Shown: piece after piece, positions 1 to 10,089 of the stretch | How the letters are laid out: each line of letters starts with the position of its first letter | Numbering within the stretch: position 1 is the first letter of the stretch | From: Martelella mediterranea | Lineage (GTDB): Bacteria > Pseudomonadota > Alphaproteobacteria > Rhizobiales > Rhizobiaceae | Reading direction: 5' to 3' | Assembly: GCA_003001975.1 (NCBI GenBank) | Contig: PVUG01000001.1 | Location: 248,001-312,000, forward strand | Length of the DNA stretch: 64,000 bases | The notes under the pieces: model-generated | The model's input: only the letters and a program-made list of their open reading frames with translations | Database searches by the model: none | Told to the model about the DNA's origin: nothing | Made by a program: the position numbers and the translations under genes

Positions 1-1047
1 GATCGCGTTCTCCGTCACCTGACCGGCGAATTCGCCGAGCACTTCCGCCAACTTGATCACCGGCTTCAGGCGCGGCGCTTCATCGGCCGAAATCGACGGC
101 ATGTTGATGGCGTTGGTGACGGCACCCTTCAGCAGGTAATCCGACATCTGGTCGGCAACCTGAAGTGCGACGTTTTCCTGGGCTTCCGTGGTCGAAGCGC
201 CGAGATGCGGCGTGCAGACGACATTCGGCAGACCGAACAGCGGGCTTTCGGTGGCGGGTTCGGTTTCGAACACGTCGAAGCCTGCACCGGCAACCTGACC
301 GGACTTGATGGCTTCCGCCAGAGCCGCTTCGTCAACAAGACCGCCGCGGGCGCAGTTGATGATGCGAACGCCCTTCTTGGTCTTGGCAAGCGCCTCGGCA
401 TTCAGAATACCGCGGGTCTTGTCGGTCATCGGAACGTGAAGGGTGATGAAATCGGCCTTGGCCAGCAGTTCATCGAGCTCGACCTTGGTCACGCCGATCT
501 TTTCAGCGCGTTCCTGCGACAGGAAGGGATCGTAGGCAATGACATTCATCTTCAGGCCGATGGCGCGGTCGCAGACGATGGAGCCGATATTGCCGGCGCC
601 GATGACGCCGAGCGTCTTGCCGGTGATCTCGACACCCATGAATTTCGATTTTTCCCATTTGCCGGCCTGGGTGGAAGTATCGGCGGCGGGGATCTGACGG
701 GCAACGGCCAGCATCAGCGAGACAGCATGTTCAGCCGTCGTGATCGAGTTGCCGAACGGCGTGTTCATGACGATGATGCCGCGGCGCGAGGCGGCCGGAA
801 TATCGACATTGTCGACACCGATACCGGCGCGGCCGATGACCTTGAGGTTGGTGGCGGCTTCGATCAGCTTTTCGGTGGCCTTGGTGGCCGAACGGATCGC
901 CAAACCATCATACTGGCCGATGATCTCGAGCAGCTTTTCCTTGTCCTTACCGAGCTTCGGCTGGAAGTCGACATCGATGCCGCGATCCTTGAAAATCTGA
1001 ACGGCAGCTTCCGACAGGGCGTCGGATACGAGTACGCGAGGTGCCAT
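1..1047 (-). CDS. serA: D-3-phosphoglycerate dehydrogenase (3' part cut by window edge)
   Basis: First step of serine synthesis: NAD-dependent oxidation of 3-phosphoglycerate to 3-phosphohydroxypyruvate, in the cytosol. The 349 visible codons give the substrate- and NAD-binding domains: MAPRVLVSDALSD at the N-terminus, GRAGIGVDN near residue 72, the Rossmann GAGNIG at 150-155, and the catalytic-His region CTPHLGAST near 280. The C-terminal regulatory (ACT-type) part lies beyond base 1. The ATG at 1047 is preceded by GGAGG 8 nt upstream. serC lies 91 bp upstream on the same strand, so the two probably form one transcript under the serC leader. Confidence 0.97.
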   Translation of the reverse strand, partial: MAPRVLVSDALSEAAVQIFKDRGIDVDFQPKLGKDKEKLLEIIGQYDGLAIRSATKATEKLIEAATNLKVIGRAGIGVDNVDIPAASRRGIIVMNTPFGNSITTAEHAVSLMLAVARQIPAADTSTQAGKWEKSKFMGVEITGKTLGVIGAGNIGSIVCDRAIGLKMNVIAYDPFLSQERAEKIGVTKVELDELLAKADFITLHVPMTDKTRGILNAEALAKTKKGVRIINCARGGLVDEAALAEAIKSGQVAGAGFDVFETEPATESPLFGLPNVVCTPHLGASTTEAQENVALQVADQMSDYLLKGAVTNAINMPSISADEAPRLKPVIKLAEVLGEFAGQVTENAI

Positions 1048-1138
1048 GATAGGCCTCCATCAAAAAGAATAATTGTCGGGAATGATGAGCCCGCGCCTTT
1101 CCATTCAAGGCGGCGCGAGCCTTGTCAATTCGCCTCGC

Positions 1139-2308
1139 TTAAGCCGCAAGCTTGGCTTTTTCGGTCTTGAAGGCCCAGTCGAGCCAGCCCATCAGGGCTT
1201 CCATATCGGCGGTTTCCACCGTGGAACCGGCCCAGATGCGAAGACCGGACGGCGCATCGCGATAGGCGCCGATGTCATAGGCCACGCCTTCCTTGTCGAG
1301 CGCGGAGACGATGGCCTTGGCAAAGGCTGCCTGGGCAGCATCGTCAAGCTTGACGACGTCCGGATCGACGATCTTCAGGCAGACGGACGTATTGGAACGC
1401 GTGTCGGCCACTTCGGCCAGGTTCTCGATCCAGTCGTTGTTCTCGACGAAATCGAAGATCACCTTGGCATTGGCATCGGCCCGGGCAACCAGCCCGTCAA
1501 GACCGCCAACGGTCTTGGCCCATTTCAGCGCATCGAGATAGTCTTCGACGCACAGCATGGACGGCGTGTTGATGGTGGCGCCTTCGAAGATGCCTTCGAT
1601 CAGCTTTCCGCCCTTGGTCATGCGGAAGATCTTCGGCAGCGGCCATTCCGGCGTGTAGGTCTCAAGCCGTTTTACAGCCCGCGGCGACAGGATGAGGATG
1701 CCGTGACCGCCCTCGCCGCCCAGAACCTTCTGCCAGGAGAAAGTGACGACGTCGAGCTTGTTGAAATCGACCTTCTGCGCGAACACGGCAGAGGTGGCAT
1801 CGCAGATCGTCAGCCCCTTGCGGTCGGCGGGAATGAAATCGGCATTGGGCACTCGCACGCCGGAGGTGGTGCCGTTCCAGGTGAAGACCACGTCGTTGTC
1901 GAAATTGACAGCGGAAAGGTCGGGCAGCTGGCCGTAGGGCGCCTCAAGCTTGCGCGCATCCTTCAGCTTCAGCTGCTTGATCACATCGGTGACCCAGCCG
2001 GCGCCGAAACTTTCCCAGGCCAGCATGTCGACACCACGTTCGCCAAGCAGCGACCACAGCGCCATTTCGACAGCGCCGGTATCGGAAGCCGGCACGATGC
2101 CGATGCGATAATCGCCCGGAACGTCAAGGACCTCGCGGGTCAGGTCGATAGCCTCTTTCAGCTTCGCCTTGCCGATTTTTGCGCGGTGGGAGCGGCCAAG
2201 CGGAGCGTCATTCAACGCTTCAGGCGTCCAACCGGGACGCTTCGCACAGGGGCCAGAAGAAAAGCGGGGATTGACCGGACGCACGTCCGGCTTGGTCATA
2301 TCTGTCAT
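1139..2308 (-). CDS. serC: phosphoserine aminotransferase
   Basis: Transfers the amino group of glutamate to 3-phosphohydroxypyruvate, the second step of serine synthesis; PLP enzyme of the cytosol. The 389-residue protein has the alphaproteobacterial SerC form ([15 protein letters not shown] near residues 13-27), PLP-lysine region [10 protein letters not shown] with K194, and a full-length C-terminus. The start at 2308 has AAAGGG seven nt upstream; a second in-frame ATG three codons in (2299) is possible. It lies directly upstream of serA and downstream of the candidate serC leader RNA. Confidence 0.97.
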   Translation of the reverse strand: MTDMTKPDVRPVNPRFSSGPCAKRPGWTPEALNDAPLGRSHRAKIGKAKLKEAIDLTREVLDVPGDYRIGIVPASDTGAVEMALWSLLGERGVDMLAWESFGAGWVTDVIKQLKLKDARKLEAPYGQLPDLSAVNFDNDVVFTWNGTTSGVRVPNADFIPADRKGLTICDATSAVFAQKVDFNKLDVVTFSWQKVLGGEGGHGILILSPRAVKRLETYTPEWPLPKIFRMTKGGKLIEGIFEGATINTPSMLCVEDYLDALKWAKTVGGLDGLVARADANAKVIFDFVENNDWIENLAEVADTRSNTSVCLKIVDPDVVKLDDAAQAAFAKAIVSALDKEGVAYDIGAYRDAPSGLRIWAGSTVETADMEALMGWLDWAFKTEKAKLAA

Positions 2309-2395
2309 ATCTCTACCCTTTCAGATAGTAGCCTCTCGTTGGGGAGAGGTGTCCCGCCGTCGCGTATACGGGAGCCTGCCGACATTGGCAAGCGA
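2309..2395 (-). promoter_or_regulatory. candidate serC leader RNA (serC motif)
   Basis: Reading toward serC there is a hairpin CCTCTC-cccaac-GAGAGG (2332-2349), then CTAC...GTAG pairing around the ribosome-binding site AAAGGG just before the serC ATG. The known serC motif of alphaproteobacteria lies exactly here, and its last stem overlaps the serC ribosome-binding site. The match is by position and architecture only; no covariance search was possible. It would control serC-serA expression, perhaps at translation initiation. Confidence 0.5.
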
Positions 2396-2417
2396 AAAAA
2401 GCTCCGACTTCGGAAGC
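2395..2417 (-). terminator. terminator-like hairpin with T6 run upstream of the serC leader
   Basis: On the minus strand an imperfect stem (GC + TCCG/CGGA with a bulged A, short loop) runs straight into six T residues (2395-2400). No minus-strand gene lies upstream for it to terminate, so it may be an attenuator in a long serC leader or the end of a small transcript. The stem is weak. Confidence 0.3.
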
Positions 2418-2575
2418 CAGATGGTTTTGCACGTTCATGCCATTACGCCAATGCACTGTCCGGCAGTTGTTAATCCTGAATCAGGTCAGGCACATGACAG
2501 GGGTTCGACAAATCTTTGACATCCGGGCATAAGGTGCAGGTTCCAGGAACCCGCGGAAAGCAATCAGGAGGCAAA

Positions 2576-3337
2576 ATGAACACGATCAAGCGCGCCTTTG
2601 CGAGCCTCCACTTTCTTTCCGAATATGCGCATTACATAACCGGTCACCGGGAGCGACAGGCAGAGTTCAGGAAACTTGCAGCCAGCAGACGCAGAGAGCG
2701 GATTTTTATCGTCGGCAACGGCCCCTCGCTCAACGAGATCGACCTCAATCGCCTTGAAGGCGAAGACTATTTTCTGTGTAATCACGCCGACAGAATAGAC
2801 TGGGTAAAAGGACGCCAGCACCCGTTTTATATCGCCGCGGACAAGCGCGCCATCAACGGCTATGCCGGAGGCGCGCCAACTGTTGAAGCGGATGTCTATT
2901 TCCTTGAAGAGGAATTCAGGCCGCTCCTTCCCGCCGGTTTCACTGAGAAGGCCAGAATCATCTGGTTTACCCGCGCCAGAGGTGGCACCCAAAAACGCGG
3001 GATATCACCGCGCCCCTGGATCAGCATCGCCGGCGGCCAGACGGTGCTGCTGTCGGCAACCCAGATCGCGCTCTTCATGGGCTATAGCGAGATATACATT
3101 CTCGGCTGCGATCTGAATTACAGCACACCGGCGCCCTATGCCTACGCCGTCAGCGAAGACGAATTCCGCGCCGCCAGGCGTGATGAGGAAAAGATGATCC
3201 AGAACACCAACCTGGGTTTTGCGCGACTGAGGGCCGGATCAGAACGGCGTGGCCAGCGCATTTTCAACGTTGGCAATGGCGGTAATCTGAAAGCTCTGGC
3301 GCGAATCCGTTTCAAAAATATTTTTGGGGCAGACTAA
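2576..3337 (+). CDS. DUF115/MptE-like protein, putative glycosyltransferase (paralogue A)
   Basis: Not a gene I recognise by name. The 253-residue protein has the two hallmarks of the DUF115 (MptE-like, MAF-type) fold: GNGPSL at 47-52 and an IYILGCDLNY segment with GCDL at 177-180. Members act in surface or flagellar glycosylation or bind pyrophosphate-linked substrates; the substrate here is unknown. The start at 2576 has AGGAGG just upstream, better than the ATG-like codon at 2516. No signal peptide or membrane segment is seen. It faces its paralogue at 3402-4169, with which it shares roughly half its residues by eye. Confidence 0.6.
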   Translation: MNTIKRAFASLHFLSEYAHYITGHRERQAEFRKLAASRRRERIFIVGNGPSLNEIDLNRLEGEDYFLCNHADRIDWVKGRQHPFYIAADKRAINGYAGGAPTVEADVYFLEEEFRPLLPAGFTEKARIIWFTRARGGTQKRGISPRPWISIAGGQTVLLSATQIALFMGYSEIYILGCDLNYSTPAPYAYAVSEDEFRAARRDEEKMIQNTNLGFARLRAGSERRGQRIFNVGNGGNLKALARIRFKNIFGAD

Positions 3338-3401
3338 GCACATGTCTCCCGATAGACTCGAAAACATGGTCAGGAAACGACAAAAAAAATTGCTGGAAAT
3401 T

Positions 3402-4169
3402 TCAATACCAGAAAAGATTTTCAAAATTTACGCGCGGTAAACTAAGCAGGTAGCCACCAATTCCTGCGTTCGCAATCAGCACGCCGGTGGGTTCAGCGTC
3501 CTGTAACAGCCGCCTGAAGCCCGCATTTGTGTTAGCTGCCATCAACTTATCATCACGGGCAGCTTTTCCGTCACCATCTCCAGCCAAGTTATAGGCGTAG
3601 ACTTGAGAGGTCTGGTAGTTCAAATCACAGCCAATGATGTAAATTTCACGGTACCCTAGAAAAAGAGCGATTTGCGCTGCCGACAGCAGCACGGTATGTC
3701 CGCCGGCAACACCGGTCCAGGGCATTGAAGATATCCCTCGCTTAACGGCTCCGCCTTTTGCACGGGAAAACCAGACAATATTTGCCTGATCTATAAAGGA
3801 CCGCGTAAGCAGCGGTTCAAGCACAGCATCGAGAAAATAGGTTCCGGCCTTGAGCTTTGGAGAACCATCAGCAAATTTTTCCGGAACACGCACGTCAGTT
3901 GCGATATAAAACGGATGCGTTTTCCCCTGTGTCCACTCTATGCATTCCGCATGATTGCAGAGAAAATAATCTTCACCCTCGAGGAGGTTCAAATTCATCT
4001 GCCCGAGCGAAGGGCCGTTACCGACGAGAAATATTCGCCTTTTCTGAATGCGTTGACGAACTTTCCTGAAACAATCTCTTCGCTCTCTGTGAAACGCCAA
4101 ATACCCCAAATATTCCCGTAGAAAAGCAATCTTGTATCGGGATTTTTTGGACGTTGTTGACTGAGACAT
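3402..4169 (-). CDS. DUF115/MptE-like protein, putative glycosyltransferase (paralogue B)
   Basis: A 255-residue homologue of the gene at 2576-3337 in the opposite orientation. It keeps GNGPSL (50-55), LEGEDYFLCNHA, HPFYIA, the GISSMPW...GGHTVLLSA block and IYIIGCDLNY in the same order. Its coding sequence and the flanks 3338-3420 and 4170-4320 are visibly richer in A and T than the rest of the window, which suggests recent transfer. The role is probably in cell-surface glycan synthesis, by family and by the adjacent glycosyltransferase; not proven. Confidence 0.6.
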   Translation of the reverse strand: MSQSTTSKKSRYKIAFLREYLGYLAFHRERRDCFRKVRQRIQKRRIFLVGNGPSLGQMNLNLLEGEDYFLCNHAECIEWTQGKTHPFYIATDVRVPEKFADGSPKLKAGTYFLDAVLEPLLTRSFIDQANIVWFSRAKGGAVKRGISSMPWTGVAGGHTVLLSAAQIALFLGYREIYIIGCDLNYQTSQVYAYNLAGDGDGKAARDDKLMAANTNAGFRRLLQDAEPTGVLIANAGIGGYLLSLPRVNFENLFWY

Positions 4170-4313
4170 ATTCGAACACCATCAGACCGAGATCACGCAA
4201 CGTGCCTGCCACCGGCGCACACAGGCTTTTTCCTCCAGAAGGCAGAGAAGAAAAAGTTTTCCTATTCAACGTCGCCTTAGTGTTTACCCGGATTCCTTAC
4301 AGCTAACATTATT

Positions 4314-5054
4314 CTACACACAGCCGGCCAGTAGCGCCGGATCAAATTGAGATCCGCGCAACAGTCGCTCCATAGTAATTTTCTGGCTGATCTGTTTTTT
4401 TAATGCCTGACGAACATCTTCTGGCGTATCACTACTACTGAATTCCCGCACCACCGCCGTTTTCCCGGCCACATTCTTAAAACGTCTTGATGCCTGGTTC
4501 TGGCGCACGACCGGGCGTTTTTCAAAACCCAATGCCATGAAAAGCTGATGCTTCAGCTGTCTCAGCGGCTTGCTTTTGGTGCGCTTGTAGTAGGTTTCCG
4601 GCAAATCCCGGAAAACAAGATCACCGTCACAACGGACATTGTGGACAGCAATCATCAAAAGCAGCTGGTCCCATACAAACGGGCAGGTCTCACAATAGCT
4701 GCACCAGAGATCGATGACCCGGCGCGCCCCATCCGTGTTGGCAAAAAACACCGTACCGCTGTTCAGGCTCCAGCCATCGGTGGCATAGGCAGCGATATCC
4801 ACCCCCTCACGACCGAGGTCGGGCAGAGGCTGGCAGAGTTCAGCATCGGCATCAAGCCACCACAAATCCTCGTCAAACTTCTGCGCCATATCGCGAACAA
4901 AAGCTGATTTCTGTGCGCAGTTTTCAACCCAGCTGGCTCTCGCAGGCAGGCCTTCGATGGCATAATCAACACCGTGCGTCCTGAGACTTGCCTCAAGCGC
5001 CCGAACCTCGATCGCATAAGGCGTATCGAGGGTATAATAAGAGATAACTTTCAT
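4314..5054 (-). CDS. putative glycosyltransferase (nucleotide-diphospho-sugar transferase type)
   Basis: A 246-residue cytosolic protein. LWWLDADAEL at 64-73 gives a DxD metal/sugar-nucleotide motif (D68, D70), followed by LNSGTVFFAN and a VWDQLLLM segment, the order seen in GT-A fold transferases of the nucleotide-diphospho-sugar transferase group. Donor and acceptor are unknown. It ends with TAG and starts with ATG at 5054. With the two DUF115-like genes it makes a small putative glycosylation cluster between serC and glmM. Confidence 0.6.
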   Translation of the reverse strand: MKVISYYTLDTPYAIEVRALEASLRTHGVDYAIEGLPARASWVENCAQKSAFVRDMAQKFDEDLWWLDADAELCQPLPDLGREGVDIAAYATDGWSLNSGTVFFANTDGARRVIDLWCSYCETCPFVWDQLLLMIAVHNVRCDGDLVFRDLPETYYKRTKSKPLRQLKHQLFMALGFEKRPVVRQNQASRRFKNVAGKTAVVREFSSSDTPEDVRQALKKQISQKITMERLLRGSQFDPALLAGCV

Positions 5055-5101
5055 TGGCCCCCTGCCAGCCCTTCATCCCTGTTTTGCCGCCCCGGTCTCC
5101 C

Positions 5102-6460
5102 TCAGGCGGCGTCACGCACGCTGGATATCACGTCGATGAGACCCGAGACAACGCGTTCCACCTGGGCCGGGTCATCGCCTTCGGCCATCACGCGAATCAG
5201 CGGTTCCGTGCCGGACGGACGGATGACCAGGCGCCCCCTGCCCTTCAGTTCGGCTTCGGCGTCGGCAATCGCCTTTTTGACATTGCCATTCTCCAGCGGC
5301 GCCGCGCCCGCCTGAATGCGGACATTGCGCAGCAGCTGGGGAACCGGTTCGAACTTGCGGCAGACTTCGCTCACCGGCTTGCCGGCACGCTTGACCGCAG
5401 CAAGGATCTGCAGGGCCGCCACCAGTCCGTCGCCGGTCGTGCCGAAGTCGGAAAGCACGATGTGGCCCGACTGCTCGCCGCCGACATTGTGGCCGTGCTG
5501 GCGCATGTGCTCGACGACATAACGGTCGCCGACCTTGGTGCGCGCCAGTTCCAGCCCCTTGCTGTTGAGATGCCGCTCGAGCCCGAGATTGGACATGACG
5601 GTGGCCACAAGACCATTGCCCTTCAATGCCCCGTCATCGGCCATATTGCCGACAATCACCGCCATCAGCTGGTCGCCGTCGATGATATTGCCCTTCTCGT
5701 CGACGATGATCACCCGGTCGGCATCGCCGTCGAGCGCTATGCCGATATCGGCGCGCACTTCGTGCACCTTGGCCTGCAAGGTCTTCGGATAGGTCGAGCC
5801 GCATTCCTTGTTGATGTTGAGGCCGTTCGGCTCCGCGCCGATCGTCACCACATCGGCCCCCAGTTCCCAAAGCGCGGTCGGAGCCGCCTTGTAGGCCGCG
5901 CCATTGGCGCAGTCGACGACGACGCGCAGCCCATGCAGGGTCACATCCCGGGGAAGCGTGCGTTTGACGAACTCGATATAGCGATAGATGTCGCCCTCGA
6001 CGCGGCTGGCGCGGCCGATCTCGTTGGCACGGGCAAGCTGGGGATAAAAATCCTGACGATCCACCAGCGCCTCGATCCGGGCCTCGATCTCGTCCGACAT
6101 CTTGTAGCCGTCGGGCCCGAAAAGCTTGATGCCGTTATCGGCATAGGGATTGTGGGACGCCGAAATCATCACGCCGACATCGGCTCTGAGCGAGCGCGTC
6201 AGCATGGCGACAGCCGGCGTCGGGATCGGCCCGAGAAGATAAACATTGAGGCCGGCCGCCGTAAAACCCGCAACCAGCGCGTTTTCGAGCATGTAGCCGG
6301 ACAGCCTCGTATCCTTGCCGATCACCACCCGGCGGGCGTGGTCGTTGCGACGGAAGATCGTCCCCACAGCGATGCCGACGCGCATGGCCAGATCGGGCGT
6401 CATCGGAAAGGTGTTGGACTGTCCGCGAATACCGTCGGTTCCGAAATACTTGCGTGCCAT
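5102..6460 (-). CDS. glmM: phosphoglucosamine mutase
   Basis: Converts glucosamine-6-phosphate to glucosamine-1-phosphate for UDP-GlcNAc, the precursor of peptidoglycan and lipid A. The 452-residue protein starts [13 protein letters not shown], has the phosphoserine loop SASHNP (S102), a metal-binding LDGDADR loop near 243, and the phosphate-binding [12 protein letters not shown] near the C-terminus. Length is normal for the family. An in-frame ATG upstream (6517) gives an unconserved extension, so 6460 is preferred. It follows ftsH on the same strand but is separated from it by a strong terminator. Confidence 0.97.
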   Translation of the reverse strand: MARKYFGTDGIRGQSNTFPMTPDLAMRVGIAVGTIFRRNDHARRVVIGKDTRLSGYMLENALVAGFTAAGLNVYLLGPIPTPAVAMLTRSLRADVGVMISASHNPYADNGIKLFGPDGYKMSDEIEARIEALVDRQDFYPQLARANEIGRASRVEGDIYRYIEFVKRTLPRDVTLHGLRVVVDCANGAAYKAAPTALWELGADVVTIGAEPNGLNINKECGSTYPKTLQAKVHEVRADIGIALDGDADRVIIVDEKGNIIDGDQLMAVIVGNMADDGALKGNGLVATVMSNLGLERHLNSKGLELARTKVGDRYVVEHMRQHGHNVGGEQSGHIVLSDFGTTGDGLVAALQILAAVKRAGKPVSEVCRKFEPVPQLLRNVRIQAGAAPLENGNVKKAIADAEAELKGRGRLVIRPSGTEPLIRVMAEGDDPAQVERVVSGLIDVISSVRDAA

Positions 6461-6661
6461 GTCGTTCCTCATCTCAGCCGCCCGCGGGCGACGGTCGTGT
6501 CTCTGCCGGGCCATCAATGCGCTCTCATGGCAGAAAATCGGCTTCAGGGCACCTAAAATAACGTCAACAACGCTAACACGACGTTACCGGAAAGCGCGCT
6601 TCAGTGCCGCCGATGGCCGAAAGCAAGGGCGCGTATTGCCGACCACGCGGAAGCAGACAAG

Positions 6662-6686
6662 AAAAAACCGCCGGGGAAACCGGCGG
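6662..6686 (-). terminator. rho-independent terminator of ftsH
   Basis: Perfect 7-bp stem CCGCCGG/CCGGCGG (6668-6674 with 6680-6686), 5-nt loop, then six T residues on the minus strand (6662-6667). It begins 9 bp after the ftsH stop, so glmM probably needs its own promoter. Confidence 0.85.
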
Positions 6687-6694
6687 TCCTTGTC

Positions 6695-8644
6695 TCAGTT
6701 GGGTTGCGGCTCGAAACCGTCGCCTTCCGTTCCATCGGAAGGCTTGCCCGATGGAGTATCCTTCTTCGGACCCATGGAGGGCACCGCAGACCCGCGCGAA
6801 GGCGGTGTGTCGTCACCCAGATCGCGCGAGGGCTTTTCACCCTGAAGGATCGACTTGATTTCGTCACCGGACAGCGTCTCGTATTCGAGCAACCCTTCGG
6901 CCAGCGCAACGAAGCCGTCATTGTTGTCCCTGATAATCCGGGTGGCCTCGACATAGGCCTCATCGATCAGGCGGCGAACCTCCGAATCGATCTTCTGCGC
7001 CGTGGATTCGGAGACATTCTTGCTCTGCGAAACCGAATGGCCAAGGAAGACCTCCTGCTGGTTTTCGCCATAGGACACCTGACCGAGTTCATCGGAAAAG
7101 CCCCATTGCGTCACCATCGCCCGGGCAAGCTTGGTGGCCTGCTCGATATCGGACGAAGCGCCGGAGGTGATGTTGTCCTTGCCGAAGGTCAGTTCCTCGG
7201 CGACACGGCCGCCCATCATGATCGCAAGCCGCGAGATCATCCACTTGTAGCTCATCGAATAGCGGTCGCCCTCGGGTAACTGCATGACCATTCCCAGCGC
7301 ACGGCCGCGCGGAATGATCGTCGCCTTGTGGACGGGATCGGCCACCGGAACCTTCAGCGCCACAATCGCATGACCGGCCTCGTGATAAGCCGTCAGCTTC
7401 TTTTCCGCCTCGGTCATCGCGGAGGAACGCCGCTCGGCGCCCATCATGATCTTGTCCTTGGCATCCTCGAATTCGGCCATGGTGACCAGACGCTTGTTGC
7501 GCCTTGCTGCCATCAGGGCGGCCTCGTTGACGAGGTTCATCAGATCCGCACCGGAAAAGCCGGGGGTGCCGCGGGCCACGACCTTGAGGTCGACATTCGG
7601 CGCCAGCGGCGTGTTGCGGGCGTGAACCTTCAAAATGCGCTCGCGGCCGACGATATCCGGGTTCGGCACCACGACCTGACGGTCGAAACGGCCGGGACGC
7701 AGCAATGCCGGGTCGAGAACGTCGGGACGGTTGGTTGCGGCAATCAGGATCACGCCCTCATTCGCCTCGAAACCGTCCATTTCGACCAGAAGCTGGTTCA
7801 GCGTCTGTTCGCGTTCGTCATTGCCGCCGCCGAGACCGGCGCCGCGATGACGGCCAACCGCATCGATTTCATCGATGAAGATGATGCAGGGCGCGTTCTT
7901 CTTGGCCTGCTCGAACATGTCGCGCACACGGGATGCGCCGACACCGACGAACATTTCCACGAAGTCGGAGCCCGAAATCGTGAAGAACGGCACATTGGCC
8001 TCGCCGGCAACGGAGCGCGCCAGAAGCGTCTTACCGGTACCGGGCGGGCCGACCAGCAGAACGCCGCGCGGAATACGGCCGCCAAGGCGCTGGAACTTCT
8101 GCGGGTCACGCAGGAATTCGACGATCTCCTCGAGATCCTGCTTGGCCTCGTCGACACCGGCAACATCGTCAAAGGTCACCCGGCCATGGGCTTCCGTCAG
8201 AAGCTTGGCCTTGGACTTGCCGAAGCCCATGGCGCCGCGCGAACCGCCCTGCATCTGACGCATGAAGAACAGCCAGACACCGAGGATCAGCAACATGGGC
8301 AGAAGCGTGCCGACATAGCTCAGAATACCGCCGGAACCATCATTGACGGGCTTGGCGGTGACGTCGACATTGTTGGCCTCAAGCTTGTTGAGCAAGGAGT
8401 CGTCGATCACCGGCGCATAGGTGTGGAAAGTCGTGCCGGCGCCATCGGAATAGGTGCCGGTAATGTTGTTTCCGGTAATGGTCACATCCTTGACCCTTCC
8501 GGAATCGACATTATTCACGAACTGCGAGTAGGCCACCGCGTTGCCCGCATTGTGCGACGGCGTTGACTGGAACATGCTGAACAGCGCGACCAGCAACAAC
8601 GCGATTATCGCCCACAGCGCAATATTGCGTAGGTTTGGGTTCAT
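6695..8644 (-). CDS. ftsH: ATP-dependent zinc metalloprotease FtsH
   Basis: Membrane-anchored AAA+ protease for quality control of membrane and short-lived cytosolic proteins (in proteobacteria LpxC, sigma-32, SecY). The 649-residue protein has membrane segments at about 8-24 and 112-128 around a periplasmic domain, Walker A GPPGTGKT 199-206, Walker B IIFIDEID ending at 261, the second region of homology RPGRFDR near 316, and the zinc site HEAGH 421-425. The start is set at MNPNLRN (8644) with GGGGAG 5 nt upstream, rather than six codons earlier. The tail is Asp/Pro-rich and unstructured. Confidence 0.97.
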   Translation of the reverse strand: MNPNLRNIALWAIIALLLVALFSMFQSTPSHNAGNAVAYSQFVNNVDSGRVKDVTITGNNITGTYSDGAGTTFHTYAPVIDDSLLNKLEANNVDVTAKPVNDGSGGILSYVGTLLPMLLILGVWLFFMRQMQGGSRGAMGFGKSKAKLLTEAHGRVTFDDVAGVDEAKQDLEEIVEFLRDPQKFQRLGGRIPRGVLLVGPPGTGKTLLARSVAGEANVPFFTISGSDFVEMFVGVGASRVRDMFEQAKKNAPCIIFIDEIDAVGRHRGAGLGGGNDEREQTLNQLLVEMDGFEANEGVILIAATNRPDVLDPALLRPGRFDRQVVVPNPDIVGRERILKVHARNTPLAPNVDLKVVARGTPGFSGADLMNLVNEAALMAARRNKRLVTMAEFEDAKDKIMMGAERRSSAMTEAEKKLTAYHEAGHAIVALKVPVADPVHKATIIPRGRALGMVMQLPEGDRYSMSYKWMISRLAIMMGGRVAEELTFGKDNITSGASSDIEQATKLARAMVTQWGFSDELGQVSYGENQQEVFLGHSVSQSKNVSESTAQKIDSEVRRLIDEAYVEATRIIRDNNDGFVALAEGLLEYETLSGDEIKSILQGEKPSRDLGDDTPPSRGSAVPSMGPKKDTPSGKPSDGTEGDGFEPQPN

Positions 8645-8754
8645 TAAACTCCCCGAAATCATATGTCCGGCACGTCAGAATGCCGCTGAATTACGCCTAA
8701 CATAGGGTCCGCACCCTGTCTTGCCAAGACAAGCCGGTTCCAAGATTCATTTTC

Positions 8755-10089
8755 TCAACGTAAATAGGTTGTGGCCGGTTCACGATAGGCCGCATGCGTG
8801 AAAGCCGCAGCCATCATATTTGCCAGTGCCAGATCGAATCCCGGCAAAAACCGGTCGAACGGCGCGAGATAGACACCCGTCGGAAATACCCGCTTCCCCG
8901 CAGTGTCCATGGCCACGGGGCGCACGGCAGCGGCAAGACGTGCAAGCCGCGGCGGCAGCCGTGCAAAAGCGTCTGTATCGCCCGCGCCGTCCGGGCCCGC
9001 AGGCCGGATGCGCAGTGCCGCCTGCGACCGGTTTTCAAAGCAAAAGCGCCCGTCCCAAACGGCTTTTTCGCCCGGCGCGATTTCCGCTTCCGGCAGGCCG
9101 CGCCGTTCACGCAGAATGAACAGATGCCCGCGATGCCTCTCGAAAAGGCACCGTCCGGCCGTCATGCGGGCGCCGTGCGGCGCTGTGCAGAGCGCGGTCA
9201 CGCGATCCAGCACATCGCCACCGGGGCCATAGGAAAGGCCGCCAAGCGCGGGAACAAGAATGTTGAGCAGATAGCGCCCTGCGTCCCCGGCGCCGAGAAG
9301 ACCGTCAATATCGAGCTGCGCCACGGTGGCGCCGTGGATCGTGGCGATATCGGCAAAAAGGTCTGCTGCACTGCGCGACAATCTGTCCCGCGCTTGCGCT
9401 GCCTTTTCCGCATCGGCTGCCAATGTTTCGACGGTTTCCCGAATGCTCCGGCGCGTCCGCACCCGTTCATAATGCGCGTCGTCATTGCTCGGATCATCGA
9501 TCCAGGAAAGGCCGCTCAGTGTAAGAAAATCGCGGATGGCGCTGCGCCCGATCTTCAAAAACGGTCGCGCGATCCAGTGTTTTCCCTCAATCAGGGTCTT
9601 GTCCGCCATGCCGGTCAAGACTGTCGAAGCGCCGCGACTGGCGCGCATGGCGAAGGTTTCGGCCTGGTCGTCCATCGTGTGCGCAACGGCGATGACATCG
9701 GCGCCGCAGCGGCCAGCCAGAGCGGAAAGCAGGCGATAGCGCGCATCGCGGGCGGCGACCATCAGCCCGGACTGTGGCTTGTGATCCGCCCAGACAAGGG
9801 TGTGATGGGCAATGCCACGTTCGGCACAAAAAGCGCCGACCCAGAGCGCCTCGTCAGCCGCTTCGGGGCGCAGACCGTGATCGACGGTGGCGGCCGTGAA
9901 GCTGATATCATTCCTGCCGGATATCGTTTTCGCCGCCAAAAGTGCTGAGAGCAGCCCGATCGAATCGCCGCCGCCGGAAACGGCAACGAGAACATGGCAC
10001 TGCGGTTTCAGCTGTAAAACAAAGTCCTGTGCAGCGCGCAGCGGTGCGCTGCGGGCCGGCGTATCGGCAGCCGGGACCGACGCTGCCAT
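8755..10089 (-). CDS. tilS: tRNA(Ile)-lysidine synthase
   Basis: Attaches lysine to C34 of the CAU-anticodon isoleucine tRNA, which lets it read AUA. The N-terminal PP-loop motif VAVSGGGDS (SGGGDS near residues 38-43 from this start) and downstream VAHTMDDQAETFAMR are the family signature. The C-terminal half is poorly conserved, as usual. The ATG at 10089 overlaps the cpoB stop as TGATG, pointing to coupled translation; another ATG two codons upstream (10095) is equally allowed. Last gene of the tol-pal-cpoB run before ftsH. Confidence 0.93.
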   Translation of the reverse strand: MAASVPAADTPARSAPLRAAQDFVLQLKPQCHVLVAVSGGGDSIGLLSALLAAKTISGRNDISFTAATVDHGLRPEAADEALWVGAFCAERGIAHHTLVWADHKPQSGLMVAARDARYRLLSALAGRCGADVIAVAHTMDDQAETFAMRASRGASTVLTGMADKTLIEGKHWIARPFLKIGRSAIRDFLTLSGLSWIDDPSNDDAHYERVRTRRSIRETVETLAADAEKAAQARDRLSRSAADLFADIATIHGATVAQLDIDGLLGAGDAGRYLLNILVPALGGLSYGPGGDVLDRVTALCTAPHGARMTAGRCLFERHRGHLFILRERRGLPEAEIAPGEKAVWDGRFCFENRSQAALRIRPAGPDGAGDTDAFARLPPRLARLAAAVRPVAMDTAGKRVFPTGVYLAPFDRFLPGFDLALANMMAAAFTHAAYREPATTYLR

